Shown here: positions 18,963 through 27,602 of the stretch, one piece after another
How positions within the stretch are numbered: the stretch's first letter is position 1
Layout of the letters: every line of letters begins with the position of its first letter
Source of the DNA: Pseudomonadota bacterium
GTDB lineage: Bacteria > Pseudomonadota > Alphaproteobacteria > Rhizobiales > Xanthobacteraceae
DNA: 64,000 bases
Assembly (NCBI GenBank): GCA_023387735.1
Contig: JAEWHP010000002.1
Span: forward strand, 1-64,000
Direction: 5' to 3'
Position numbers and translations under genes: made by a program
The notes under the pieces: model-generated
What the model was told of the DNA's origin: nothing
What the model saw: the letters and a program-made list of their open reading frames with translations, nothing else
The model's database searches: none

Positions 18963-20573
18963 TTACGCCGTCTGTTCTTCGGTGGCTTCAGTCGCCGCGG
19001 TCTGCTTGGCGAGGTCTTCTTCGGTGATCCAGCCGGCAATGACGCGGGCCTGCATGATCATGCGCTCGGCGTCGTCGCGCGAGATCTCGTTGGCGTCGAG
19101 AATGCCCGCATGCTTGGTCGGCTCGCTGCCTTCCTTGCGCTCGGTCCAGCCGACCAGGTCGTCGGTTGCACAGCCGGCCAGATCCTCGACCGACTTGATG
19201 TCGTTCTCGCCGAACTTGACCAGCATCTTCGAGGTCACGCCGGGTACCGTTTTCAAAGCATCATCCACACCGAGTTCCTTGCGCTTGTTTTCCAGCTCTG
19301 TCTCGAGCTGTTCCAGAAATTCCTTCGCCCGGCTTTGCAGCTCGTTGGCGGTTTCCTCGTCGAAGCCTTCGATCCCGGCCAATTCCTTGACGTCGACCAG
19401 CGCCAGTTCCTCGACCGAAGTGAAACCTTCGGACGCCAGCAACTGACCGACCACTTCGTCGACGTTCAGCGCTTCCATGAACACCCGCGTCGAGTTCTCG
19501 AAGTCGGCCTGGCGGCGCTCGGATTCTTCCTGTTCGGTCAGGATGTCGATATCCCAGCCGGTCAGTTGCGAGGCAAGGCGCACGTTCTGGCCGCGGCGGC
19601 CGATCGCCAGCGAGAGCTGGTTATTGGTGTCGGGCACGACGACCTCGATCCGCTCGCGGTCCTCGTCGATCACGACCTTGGCGACTTCGGCCGGCGCCAG
19701 CGCGTTGACGACGAAGGTCGCGATATCGGGCGACCACGGAATGATGTCGATCTTCTCGCCCTGCAGTTCGTTCACCACGGCCTGCACGCGGGAGCCGCGC
19801 ATGCCGACGCAGGCGCCGACCGGATCGACCGAGGAATCGCGGGAAATAACCCCGATTTTCGCACGCGAGCCGGGGTCGCGGGCCACCGCCTTGATCTCCA
19901 CGATGCCGTCATAGATTTCCGGCACTTCCTGCGCGAACAGCTTGGCCATGAACTGCGGATGGGTGCGGGAAAGGAAGATCTGCGGTCCGCGGGTCTCGCG
20001 CCGGACATCGAAGATATAGGCGCGGACGCGGTCGCCGTTGCGGAACACTTCGCGCGGCAGCATTTCGTCACGGCGCACGATGGCTTCGCCACGGCCGAGG
20101 TCGACGATGACGCTGCCATATTCGACGCGCTTGACGACGCCGTTGACGATGTCGCCGATGCGATCTTTGAATTCCTGGTACTGCCGGTCGCGCTCGGCCA
20201 CGCGCACCTTCTGCACGATCACCTGCTTGGCCGATTGCGCGGCGATGCGGCCATATTCCAGCGGGGGCAGGGTGTCGGCGATGGTGTCGCCGACCTGGGC
20301 GCCGGGATTGGCGCGCTGCGCATCCGCCAGCGAAATCTGGTTCGACGAGTTCTCGACGACGTCGACCACCAGCATGTGGCGCGACAGCCGCAGCTCGCCC
20401 TTCTTGGCGTCGATCTCGGCGTGAACGTCGGTCTCGCTGCCGTAACGGGCGCGGGCCGCCTTGGCGATGGCGTCTTCCATCGCGGCGATCACGATGCCGC
20501 GGTCGATCGACTTTTCGCGGGCGACCGCGTCCGCGATCTGCAGCAGCTCGAGTTTGTTGGCACTGACTGCCAT
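18963..20573 (-). CDS. nusA: Transcription termination/antitermination factor NusA
   Basis: NusA (536 aa) binds RNA polymerase and modulates pausing, termination and antitermination. In order it has an N-terminal RNAP-binding domain (ANKLELLQIADAVAREK), an S1 domain (GDIVNGVVKRVEYGSVIVDLGR), two KH domains (GVISRDSSVDPVGACVGMRGSR and NQLSLAIGRRGQNVRLA regions), and C-terminal helix-hairpin-helix acidic repeats (VGQLLASEGFTSVEEL, DLAGCATDDLVGW). It starts 3 bp after the rimP stop. The leader upstream of rimP could allow NusA to regulate its own operon. Confidence 0.97.
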   Translation of the reverse strand: MAVSANKLELLQIADAVAREKSIDRGIVIAAMEDAIAKAARARYGSETDVHAEIDAKKGELRLSRHMLVVDVVENSSNQISLADAQRANPGAQVGDTIADTLPPLEYGRIAAQSAKQVIVQKVRVAERDRQYQEFKDRIGDIVNGVVKRVEYGSVIVDLGRGEAIVRRDEMLPREVFRNGDRVRAYIFDVRRETRGPQIFLSRTHPQFMAKLFAQEVPEIYDGIVEIKAVARDPGSRAKIGVISRDSSVDPVGACVGMRGSRVQAVVNELQGEKIDIIPWSPDIATFVVNALAPAEVAKVVIDEDRERIEVVVPDTNNQLSLAIGRRGQNVRLASQLTGWDIDILTEQEESERRQADFENSTRVFMEALNVDEVVGQLLASEGFTSVEELALVDVKELAGIEGFDEETANELQSRAKEFLEQLETELENKRKELGVDDALKTVPGVTSKMLVKFGENDIKSVEDLAGCATDDLVGWTERKEGSEPTKHAGILDANEISRDDAERMIMQARVIAGWITEEDLAKQTAATEATEEQTA

Positions 20574-20576
20574 GGC

Positions 20577-21353
20577 CTAGTCTCCTTCAGTAGGATCGGT
20601 ATCGCCCCTGCGCAGTCGTTCTGCGGCGAGGCGGTGTTTCTTGGTATTCGTCGGCTCGGGCTTCTTGCCCTGCCTGCTGCCCGGTTTGGGCTTCGGCTTG
20701 TTGCTCTTGGCCGGATCGCTTTTCCTGGCGTGGGGCGGCGGTGGCGGCGCCAGCCCGAGATTCTGCTTCAGTTCGCGCTCGGCCTGCTTGCCGCGCCGCA
20801 TCGATTCCGCAATCAGTTCGTCGGTCAAGACCAGTCGCGCATCGGAGATGTCTTCCATCACCAGCAGCACGTCGGCATCTTCGTCCGCGCGTGTGTCATC
20901 CCGATGTAGCCGCACGGCATCGCCTTCAACGCCGGCGAGCAGCCCCCGGAAACGCTTGCGGCCCTGATGGGCGACCGCCATCTCGATCTTGGCGAGATGG
21001 CCGGTATAGCGCTCGAAGTCGGAACGTCGGACCAGCGGGCGGTCGATGCCCGGCGATGATATCTCGAGCCGGTAGGCGCGGTCGATCGGATCCGCGACAT
21101 CCAGCACCGGCGACAGCGCCCGCGAAATTTCTTCGCAATCCTCGATCTGCATGGTGCCGTCGGGCCGCTCGGCCATGATCTGGACGGTGCAGCCGGCCTC
21201 GCCGGAGATCTTGATCCGCACCAGGCGGTATCCCATTCCCTGCAACACGGGTGCTGCCACCGCCGATACCCGCGCCGCCGCGCCCGGCTCGACGACGAGA
21301 CGGGGCTCGGCGAGGAGTTCAGCATCCACGGAAACAGCGGTTGGATCGGTCAT
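20577..21353 (-). CDS. rimP: Ribosome maturation factor RimP
   Basis: RimP assists 30S assembly. From ATG 21353 it has 258 aa, about 100 longer than E. coli RimP. The core (residues about 25-180) holds GYRLVRIKI, DCEEISRALSPVLD and the conserved YRLEISSPGIDRPL. The tail from about residue 200 is a Pro/Lys-rich, likely disordered extension (APPPPPHARKSD, then KPKPKPGS), seen in many alphaproteobacteria. It is the first gene of the rimP-nusA-ylxR-infB operon, with a promoter and attenuator-like terminator upstream. Confidence 0.95.
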   Translation of the reverse strand: MTDPTAVSVDAELLAEPRLVVEPGAAARVSAVAAPVLQGMGYRLVRIKISGEAGCTVQIMAERPDGTMQIEDCEEISRALSPVLDVADPIDRAYRLEISSPGIDRPLVRRSDFERYTGHLAKIEMAVAHQGRKRFRGLLAGVEGDAVRLHRDDTRADEDADVLLVMEDISDARLVLTDELIAESMRRGKQAERELKQNLGLAPPPPPHARKSDPAKSNKPKPKPGSRQGKKPEPTNTKKHRLAAERLRRGDTDPTEGD

Positions 21354-21471
21354 GTCCAGGGTCAATAGCGTCTTACTTGCATGGGTTTAGGCCGGGTCTT
21401 AAGCGGCGATCAGGCCGGTTCCCTGAAACGCGCCTTGACGTCCCTTCTGGGGCTGGGCGCCTTCAGGTAAT

Positions 21472-21502
21472 AAAAAAGAGCGGGTCCCGGGGGGCCCACT
21501 CT
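21472..21502 (-). terminator. Attenuator-like terminator in the rimP leader
   Basis: On the minus strand AGAGTGGG pairs with CCCGCTCT (8 bp, one G-T pair) around a GC-rich loop that can itself pair CCC with GGG. Six T residues follow (21477-21472). It lies between a good promoter (21539-21567) and rimP, with no gene before it, so transcripts would stop after about 60 nt unless read through. A small 5' hairpin ATACG-ATCG-CGTAT precedes it. rimP-leader attenuators are known from other proteobacteria. Confidence 0.72.
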
Positions 21503-21538
21503 CAATACGCGATCGTATGAGAACCATAAGTTGCCGCG

Positions 21539-21567
21539 GATATAGCGGTTTTTCCGCAATCCGACAA
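21539..21567 (-). promoter_or_regulatory. Predicted promoter of the rimP-nusA-infB operon
   Basis: On the minus strand TTGTCG (21567-21562), a spacer of exactly 17 bp, and TATATC (21544-21539) form a strong sigma-70-type promoter. The spacer includes a hairpin-capable GCGGAAAAACCGC. A start near 21532 would give a leader of about 180 nt before the rimP ATG. The remaining intergenic sequence to 21693 shows no gene. Confidence 0.65.
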
Positions 21568-21693
21568 GGCCCGCGATCCCGTTAAGGTCGATTTTGCCAC
21601 GCTTTCAAAGCACGGATGGAACCTAACCCTTCATTCACGAACCTTGCCTAGATTTCCCGAAAACCGCCAAAACGGCTGGTTTTGGATGGGTTT

Positions 21694-22767
21694 ATGATAC
21701 CGGCGCCTTCGTTGATCCCCGAACTTGAAGACATTGTCCGGCGTGGCGACCCCGCGCGCCGTGCCGATGCCGCGCGCCGCGTCAGCGAACTTTTTTTGCA
21801 AGGGGCTGCGAGCTTCCGCTCCGACCACGTCGAGCTGTTCGACGGCGTCCTGACCAGCCTCGTCCCGCATGCCGGACCCGAAGCGCGCGCCGATCTCGCC
21901 GAGCGCCTGTCCGTGCTGGCGAACGCGCCGCGCGGCCTGGTTGGCCACCTCGCGCTCGAAGACGAAATTGCCATCGCCGGACCGCTGCTGCGCAGGTCGC
22001 CCGTGATCGACGAAGCGATGCTGGTCGAAATCGCCTCCGCGAAAAGCCAGGGCCATCTGCTGGCGATCGCGGAGCGGCCGACGCTCTCAACCGGTCTCAC
22101 CGACGTCATGATCGCCCGCGGCGACCGCGCCGTGGTGCGGAAAACCGCCGGCAATGCCGGCGCGAACTTCTCTTCCGACGGCTATTCGACGCTGATCAAG
22201 CGGGCCGAACAGGATGGCGTGCTGACGATCAGGCTCGGCCAGCGTGAAGATCTTTCGTCCGACCAGTTGAAGGAGCTGCTTTCCGGCTCGTTCGACGTCG
22301 TTCGCCGCCGCCTGCTCACCGTCGTCACGCCCGAGCGGCAGGCCGGCATCCGGCAGGCGATGAGCGCGATATCGGGCGGCACGGAACGCGTGGAGCGCCG
22401 GGATTTCTCGGCGGCACAGCGCACGGTCCTGAAGCTGCAGGAGGATGGCGCGCTCGGCGAGGGCGCACTGCTCAACTTCGCCAAGGTGTTCAAATACGAG
22501 GAATCGGTCGCCGCGCTTTCGGCGATGAGCGGCGTGCGGGTTGAAACCCTGCACCGCCTGATCAGCGGCGACCGCGACGATCCGATCCTGGTCGCCGGCA
22601 AGACCATCGGTCTCGAATGGGCGACCGTGCGCGCGCTGATCCTGCTGCGGCTCGGTCCGAACCGGACCGCTGCACCGGCCGACATCGAAGTCGCGCGTGC
22701 GAACTACGCGCGTCTGATGCCAGCGACCGCCGAGCGCGTCGTGAACTTCTGGAAGTCCCGCCCGTAA
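21694..22767 (+). CDS. DUF2336 domain protein
   Basis: This 357-aa protein starts at ATG 21694; a TTG four codons earlier is possible. It is a soluble, Leu/Ala-rich helical protein with HEAT-like character and matches the alphaproteobacterial DUF2336 pattern: PELEDIVRRGDPARRADAARRVSELFL at the N-terminus in outline, repeated GLVGHLALEDEIAIAGPLLRRS-like helices, then SLSTGLTDVMIARGD-type segments. The function is unknown; some members occur with two-component or general stress genes. No signal peptide is seen. It is divergent from rimP. Confidence 0.75.
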   Translation: MIPAPSLIPELEDIVRRGDPARRADAARRVSELFLQGAASFRSDHVELFDGVLTSLVPHAGPEARADLAERLSVLANAPRGLVGHLALEDEIAIAGPLLRRSPVIDEAMLVEIASAKSQGHLLAIAERPTLSTGLTDVMIARGDRAVVRKTAGNAGANFSSDGYSTLIKRAEQDGVLTIRLGQREDLSSDQLKELLSGSFDVVRRRLLTVVTPERQAGIRQAMSAISGGTERVERRDFSAAQRTVLKLQEDGALGEGALLNFAKVFKYEESVAALSAMSGVRVETLHRLISGDRDDPILVAGKTIGLEWATVRALILLRLGPNRTAAPADIEVARANYARLMPATAERVVNFWKSRP

Positions 22768-22867
22768 GTCTCGCGGCAATCGTAAATTGCTCCCCAAGGC
22801 GAAAACGGCGCGCTATCATTCGTGCCGAAGACGCGAAACAGCGTCGAGCATAATTTCGGGAGGCAAG

Positions 22868-23713
22868 ATGCTGACGGACGCCCAGGTTCAATCCCATGCT
22901 GACAGGATACGCGACGACGGCTTCACCGTCATCGAAGACGCGGCGAACGCGGAACTGGTCGAAGGCCTGAAGGCGGCGCTGGAGCGCATCGAGCGCGAAC
23001 ATCACCTCGGTCCGGCCAAGACCTCGTTCGAGGGTTTCAAGACCGTCCGCATCAACAATCTTCTCACCTATGACGACCTGTTCTGGGAAGTGCCGCTGCA
23101 CGAGAACGTGCTGCCGGTCGTGGAGCGCGTGCTGGACAGGGAGTGCCTGCTGTCGTCGTTCTGCTCGCTGGTGCTCGGTCCAGGCCAGGAGGCGCAGCCG
23201 GTTCACGAGGACACGCAGCTGATTCCGCTGCCGCGTCCGCACATCCCGATCACGCTCAATGCAATCTGGGCGCTGTCGGATTTCCGCGAGGACAACGGCG
23301 CCACTCGGATCGTGCCGGGCAGCCACAAATACGATTCCTCGCCGGAATACGGCAAGGCCTATGACGCGGTCACGGCGACGATGAAGGCCGGCAGCGTGAT
23401 GCTGTTCGACAGCGCGCTGTGGCATGGCGGTGGCGCCAACAACAGCAGCGGCAGGCGCTTTGCATTTTCCTGCGCCTATTGCTGGGGCTGGATGCGGCAG
23501 CAGGAGAATCTGCAGCTCGGCATTCCCCGCGAGACCGCAAAGCGCTTTCCGCGGCGGCTGCAGGAGTTATGCGGCTACAGCGTCTACAAGGGACAGTTCG
23601 GCCATATCGACAACCACGATCCGATCGAGCTGTTGGGCCGCGAGCGGGGAAAACGCATGGTGTGGGAAGCGACCGACGCGAAGAAGGCGCGGATGGCGGA
23701 AGCGAAGCAGTGA
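22868..23713 (+). CDS. Phytanoyl-CoA dioxygenase (PhyH) family protein
   Basis: This 281-aa non-heme Fe(II)/2-oxoglutarate dioxygenase-like protein starts at ATG 22868 after a GGGAGG-type ribosome site. The iron-binding facial triad can be proposed as His and Asp in PVHEDTQ and the distal His in ALWHGGGANN. The 2-oxoglutarate-binding Arg is likely in NSSGRRFAFS. PhyH members hydroxylate diverse small molecules or acyl chains; the substrate is not predictable. It precedes the convergent iorBA-like genes, separated by a palindromic repeat, with no clear functional link. Confidence 0.85.
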   Translation: MLTDAQVQSHADRIRDDGFTVIEDAANAELVEGLKAALERIEREHHLGPAKTSFEGFKTVRINNLLTYDDLFWEVPLHENVLPVVERVLDRECLLSSFCSLVLGPGQEAQPVHEDTQLIPLPRPHIPITLNAIWALSDFREDNGATRIVPGSHKYDSSPEYGKAYDAVTATMKAGSVMLFDSALWHGGGANNSSGRRFAFSCAYCWGWMRQQENLQLGIPRETAKRFPRRLQELCGYSVYKGQFGHIDNHDPIELLGRERGKRMVWEATDAKKARMAEAKQ

Positions 23714-23721
23714 CCTCTCTG

Positions 23722-23800
23722 TCGTTCCGGGACGATGCGAAGCATCGAACCCCAGATGTGCAATTGCACATCGGGGAACGCCGAGATTCCCCGATGCGCA
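23722..23800. repeat. Dispersed palindrome
   Basis: Nested hairpins (CGATGC..GCATCG, GATGTGC..GCACATC, ATTCCCCGATGCGC) lie between the convergent PhyH and molybdenum-hydroxylase genes. The inner GATGTGCAATTGCACATC unit is shared in form with the elements at 1966 and 49643. Confidence 0.65.
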
Positions 23801-23816
23801 ATCGGAGCACGTTGCC

Positions 23817-26135
23817 TTACGCCTCCAACTGCTTGCCGATCGGCAGCGCGCGGATGCGCTTGCCGGTCGCGGCGAAGATCGCGTTGATCAGCGCCGGCGC
23901 AAACGGCGGCACGCCCGGCTCACCGACGCCGCTGGGTGGCGTATCGGGACCCGGAGGCACGATGTAGACATTGGTCACGCCGGGCGCCTCGTCGATCCGG
24001 ATGACCGGGAAGTCGTCGTAATTGCCCTGCTGCACCTTGCCGTCCTTGAACGTGATCTCGCCGTGCTTGACCAGACTGAGGCCCATGATCGCGGCGCCCT
24101 CGATCTGCGACTGGATCCGTTCCGGATTGACGTAGGTTCCGCAATCGATCGCGGTATCGACCCGCGGCACGGTGAGCTTCCCCTTGTCGTCAATGGCGAC
24201 CTCGACGATCGTCGCGATGTAGCTGACGAAGCTGCGATGCGCGGCAATGCCGAGCCCGTGTCCCTTGGGGACGGATCGGCCCCAGCCGCCCTTCTCCGCA
24301 ACCAGTTCGACCACCTTGCGAAGCCGCGCGGTGTCGATCGGGTAGCTGTCGTAGGGCTCGCCGTAGTTCCAGAGGTCCTTTACGGAATCCAGCTTGACGA
24401 TCCTGGGAGAGCCGATCAGTTCGAGCAGCGTGGTCTTTTGATCGCGGTTGGTGGCATGGGCGATCTCGCCGACCATGGACTGCACCGCGAAGGCGCGGGG
24501 GATGTTCGAGACGGCACGGAACCAGCCGATACGGGCGTGCGCGGCTGCTTCCGGATTTTCGCACTGGACGTTGGCGATCTCGAACGGCATGTCGACCAGT
24601 CCCATGCCGAGTTCGAACGGCGCCTGGTGTTTCGCGCCGGCGGCAAAGGTCGAGGCGATGGTCGGCGCGACGCTGCGATGCCGCCAGGCCGTCACCTTGC
24701 CGCTCTTGTCGAGGCCGGCCTCGATCCGCTCCACCGAGACGGTGTGCAGGAAGCCGTTGCGAACGTCGTCCTCCCGCGTCCATTGCACCTTTACCGGGGC
24801 GCCAAGCTCCTTTGAAAGCAGGGCGGCCTCGATGGCGAAATCGCACTTCGACTTGCGTCCGAAGCCGCCGCCAAGGAGCGTGACGTTGACGGTGACGTTC
24901 CCCTCGGGGATGCCGAGCGTCTTGGCGACGTCCTCGCGCGTTCCGCCTGCGCTTTGCACCGGTCCCCAGATCTCGGCCTTGTCGCCCTTGACGTCCGCCA
25001 CTGCAACCGGCGGCTCCATGGCGACATGGGCAAGATGCGGCAGGTAGTACTCGCCCACGATCACCTTGTCGGCGCCCTTCAGGGCGGCGTCGACGTCGCC
25101 TTCCTTGCGCACCACCAGGCCGGGCTTGCGGGAGGCTTCCTCGAGCTGGGTGCGGTAGCTTACGGAGTCGTATTTGCCGTTGGCGCCATCGTCCCAGACG
25201 ATCTTCAGCGCGTCGCGGCCCTTGATCGCCGCGCCGGTGTTGCGGGCGATCACCGCTACGCCGCCGAGCGGCTGGAATTTCGAAGGCCACGGCCAGCCCT
25301 TGACTTCCATCACCTTCTCGACGCCGGAGACCTTCATCGCTGCCGCGCCGTCAAACGACACCACCTTGCCGCCGGTCACCGGCGGCCGGGCGATCACGGC
25401 GTATTTCATGCCGGGCAGGCGGACATCGGCGCCGTAACGGGCGGCGCCCATGGTGATGTCGCGCAGGTCCACCATGCTGATCTGGCCTTTGCCCAGATAG
25501 CGGAAATTCTTTGGATCTTTCAGCTTGAGGCCTTCGATGCCCGGGACCGGCTCCTTGGCGGCATCGGCTGCCAGGTCGCCGAAGCCGATGCGGCGGCTGC
25601 TGGCGCTGTGGACGACCTCGTGATTGACCGCCTTCACCTCGGTCGCCGGCACGCCCCAGCGCTTCGCCGCGGCAGCTTCGAGCATCGTGCGGGCCGATGC
25701 GCCGATCTGGCGCATCGGCATCAAATAGTGACGCGTGCTGCGCGATCCGTCGGTATCCTGGTTGCCGAATTTGGCCTCGTCGCCATGGGCCTGCTGGACG
25801 CGAACCCGCGACCAGTCGGCCTCCATCTCCTCGGCGACGATCATCGGCAGGCTGGTGCGGACGCCGGTGCCCATCTCGGCGCGGTGTGCGACGATGGTGA
25901 CGATGCCGTCGGGCGCGATCGCGACGAACACGCGCGGGTCCACCACGGTGCCATGCGGCATCTGGTCCGCGCCGGTCTTGTAGGCGGCGAAGCCGGGGCG
26001 CGACATCACCGGAGCGGCCAGAACAAACCCGCCGGCCAGGCCAAGGCCTTTCAGGATGCTGCGGCGCGATACGTTGTCGACCTTGATATGCCGCTCGAAG
26101 CCACGAAGCTTTTTCGGATTGGTGCGAATGTTCAT
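23817..26135 (-). CDS. Molybdenum hydroxylase large subunit (isoquinoline 1-oxidoreductase beta-like)
   Basis: This 772-aa protein starts at ATG 26135, 2 bp after the small-subunit stop. It opens with a twin-arginine signal (NVSRRSILKGLGLAGG, Arg24-Arg25), so the holoenzyme is probably periplasmic. The molybdopterin-binding domains of the xanthine oxidase family follow. The conserved C-terminal GVGEPGVPPFAPALINAIF includes the expected catalytic Glu, and GGGFGRKSKCDF is a cofactor-binding loop. IorB-type enzymes hydroxylate N-heterocycles or oxidise aldehydes with a cytochrome acceptor; the substrate here is unknown. A longer in-frame start is excluded because it overlaps the small subunit. 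Confidence 0.9.
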   Translation of the reverse strand: MNIRTNPKKLRGFERHIKVDNVSRRSILKGLGLAGGFVLAAPVMSRPGFAAYKTGADQMPHGTVVDPRVFVAIAPDGIVTIVAHRAEMGTGVRTSLPMIVAEEMEADWSRVRVQQAHGDEAKFGNQDTDGSRSTRHYLMPMRQIGASARTMLEAAAAKRWGVPATEVKAVNHEVVHSASSRRIGFGDLAADAAKEPVPGIEGLKLKDPKNFRYLGKGQISMVDLRDITMGAARYGADVRLPGMKYAVIARPPVTGGKVVSFDGAAAMKVSGVEKVMEVKGWPWPSKFQPLGGVAVIARNTGAAIKGRDALKIVWDDGANGKYDSVSYRTQLEEASRKPGLVVRKEGDVDAALKGADKVIVGEYYLPHLAHVAMEPPVAVADVKGDKAEIWGPVQSAGGTREDVAKTLGIPEGNVTVNVTLLGGGFGRKSKCDFAIEAALLSKELGAPVKVQWTREDDVRNGFLHTVSVERIEAGLDKSGKVTAWRHRSVAPTIASTFAAGAKHQAPFELGMGLVDMPFEIANVQCENPEAAAHARIGWFRAVSNIPRAFAVQSMVGEIAHATNRDQKTTLLELIGSPRIVKLDSVKDLWNYGEPYDSYPIDTARLRKVVELVAEKGGWGRSVPKGHGLGIAAHRSFVSYIATIVEVAIDDKGKLTVPRVDTAIDCGTYVNPERIQSQIEGAAIMGLSLVKHGEITFKDGKVQQGNYDDFPVIRIDEAPGVTNVYIVPPGPDTPPSGVGEPGVPPFAPALINAIFAATGKRIRALPIGKQLEA

Positions 26136-26137
26136 GA

Positions 26138-26590
26138 TCAGACCCCCGTCGATGCGAGGTGGACCGCGTTCTCGATGCGCTGGTAGCAGCCGCAGCGGCA
26201 GATGTTGCCCGCCATCGCCTCGCGAATCTGGTCGTGATTGGGCTTGGGATTTTCGATCAGCAGCGCTGCGGCCTGCATGATCTGGCCGGCCTGGCAATAG
26301 CCGCATTGCGGCACATTCAACTGGCGCCAGGCCTTCTGAACCGCGTGATCTCCTGTCGGATGAAGACCTTCGATGGTGGTGACCTCGCGGCCGGCGACGT
26401 CGGAAACCGAGGTGATGCAGGCACGGACCGCCTGCTTGTCGACGATGACGGTGCAGGTGCCGCACAGCGCCTGGCCGCAGCCGTATTTCGTGCCGGTCAG
26501 TCCGGCCTCGTCGCGTAGAAACCACAGCAGCGGGAGATCTGGATCGCCGTCCCAGTTACGTTCCTGACCATTGATCTTCAGTTTGACCAT
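26138..26590 (-). CDS. [2Fe-2S] small subunit of molybdenum hydroxylase (isoquinoline 1-oxidoreductase alpha-like)
   Basis: This 150-aa two-cluster ferredoxin-like subunit carries the plant-type cluster ligands Cys38, Cys43, Cys46 and Cys58 (YGCGQALCGTC) and the second cluster ligands Cys96, Cys99, Cys131 and Cys133 (CGYCQAGQ, NICRCGC). It passes electrons from the Mo cofactor in the partner encoded immediately downstream. It has no own signal peptide, so it likely hitch-hikes through Tat with the large subunit. An AT-rich palindrome lies about 160 bp upstream. Confidence 0.93.
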   Translation of the reverse strand: MVKLKINGQERNWDGDPDLPLLWFLRDEAGLTGTKYGCGQALCGTCTVIVDKQAVRACITSVSDVAGREVTTIEGLHPTGDHAVQKAWRQLNVPQCGYCQAGQIMQAAALLIENPKPNHDQIREAMAGNICRCGCYQRIENAVHLASTGV

Positions 26591-26745
26591 GACATGCCTC
26601 GCTCTTCCTAAGCTGTTGATGTCGGGGAATAAGGATCCGGTTTCTGGAGATCAGGGCATGATCCCAGCCAAAACCGGCCTCGCCGAGAACCGCAGGCTCC
26701 AAGTCCTGATGTGTGTTTGAATGTCGCGTTGCGCCCCACCTCCCG

Positions 26746-26768
26746 TTTTGAATTATTCTTATTCAAAA
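26746..26768. promoter_or_regulatory. AT-rich palindrome, candidate operator
   Basis: TTTTGAAT and ATTCAAAA form a perfect 8-bp inverted repeat around a 7-bp centre in otherwise GC-rich DNA. It lies between the trmB 3' end and the start of the iorBA-like operon, about 160 bp upstream of the latter. The shape is operator-like, but I cannot assign a regulator. Confidence 0.35.
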
Positions 26769-26858
26769 GAAGGTTCCGGAAAGCTACAGCAAAGCGGGCC
26801 GAATAGAATTCACAATACCTTGTTTGCCCTGGAAGCTGCACCGCCGGAAGGCGGCGGC

Positions 26859-27602
26859 TTAACCTGCCCGCCGAAACCGCAGGTAAGCCGCCACGCGCCC
26901 CTCGCGCTCGGCTTTGCGGCCGTAGCGCGTCATGGTGTAGCCGTCCCACGGATTCTGCCAGTCGGCGGCGCGCTCTGCGGTCCAGAGAAAATCCGGCGAA
27001 CGCAGCAGATGCGCCAGCGCCCAGGCGCAGTAATCGTCGATGTCGCTGACGAAGCGAAACTCGCCGCCCGGCTTGAGAATACGCGCCATCGCAGCAACCG
27101 TTGCGTCCTGCACGAAGCGCCGCTTCCAGTGCCGGCGTTTCGGCCAGGGATCGGGATGGATCAGGTCGATCCGCGCTAGCGATTGCGCCGGCGCCCATGC
27201 CAGGAGCTCCGCGGCGTCGCCGGCATAGAGCCTGATATTGGCGATGTTCTGCGCCTCGATCTGGGTCAGGATCTTCGCCATGCCGTTGACGTAGGGCTCG
27301 CAGCCGATGAACCCGATATCGGGAAACGCGCGCGCTTCCGCGATCAGGTGCTCGCCGCCGCCGAACCCGATTTCGAGCCTGACGTCGCCGACATTTTCTT
27401 CGAACAGGTCCGCCAGCCGCTCCGGCGCCGGCCTTCCGATATCGAGCGCCAGACGCGGCAGCAGATTGTCGATCAGGTCGGCCTGGTGGATGCGCAGCTT
27501 GTGGCCCTTGCGGCGGCCGAAGAACGAGCCGCGCGCATGGCCGGACGCGCCGTCGTCCGGCGGCGCGTCGCGGTCTTCGGGTTCGCTGGGCGCGGTGATC
27601 AT
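26859..27602 (-). CDS. trmB: tRNA (guanine-N7-)-methyltransferase
   Basis: TrmB methylates G46 in the tRNA variable loop using S-adenosylmethionine. The 247-aa protein has the SAM-binding motif EIGFGGGEHLI, then FIGCEPYVNGMAKIL, and the family signature LIHPDPWPKRRHWKRRFVQ. The C-terminus has the conserved TMTRYGRKAEREGR. Its ATG overlaps the upstream peptidase stop by 4 bp (ATGA), showing tight coupling. The N-terminal 30 residues are Asp/Pro-rich and probably disordered. Confidence 0.95.
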   Translation of the reverse strand: MITAPSEPEDRDAPPDDGASGHARGSFFGRRKGHKLRIHQADLIDNLLPRLALDIGRPAPERLADLFEENVGDVRLEIGFGGGEHLIAEARAFPDIGFIGCEPYVNGMAKILTQIEAQNIANIRLYAGDAAELLAWAPAQSLARIDLIHPDPWPKRRHWKRRFVQDATVAAMARILKPGGEFRFVSDIDDYCAWALAHLLRSPDFLWTAERAADWQNPWDGYTMTRYGRKAEREGRVAAYLRFRRAG

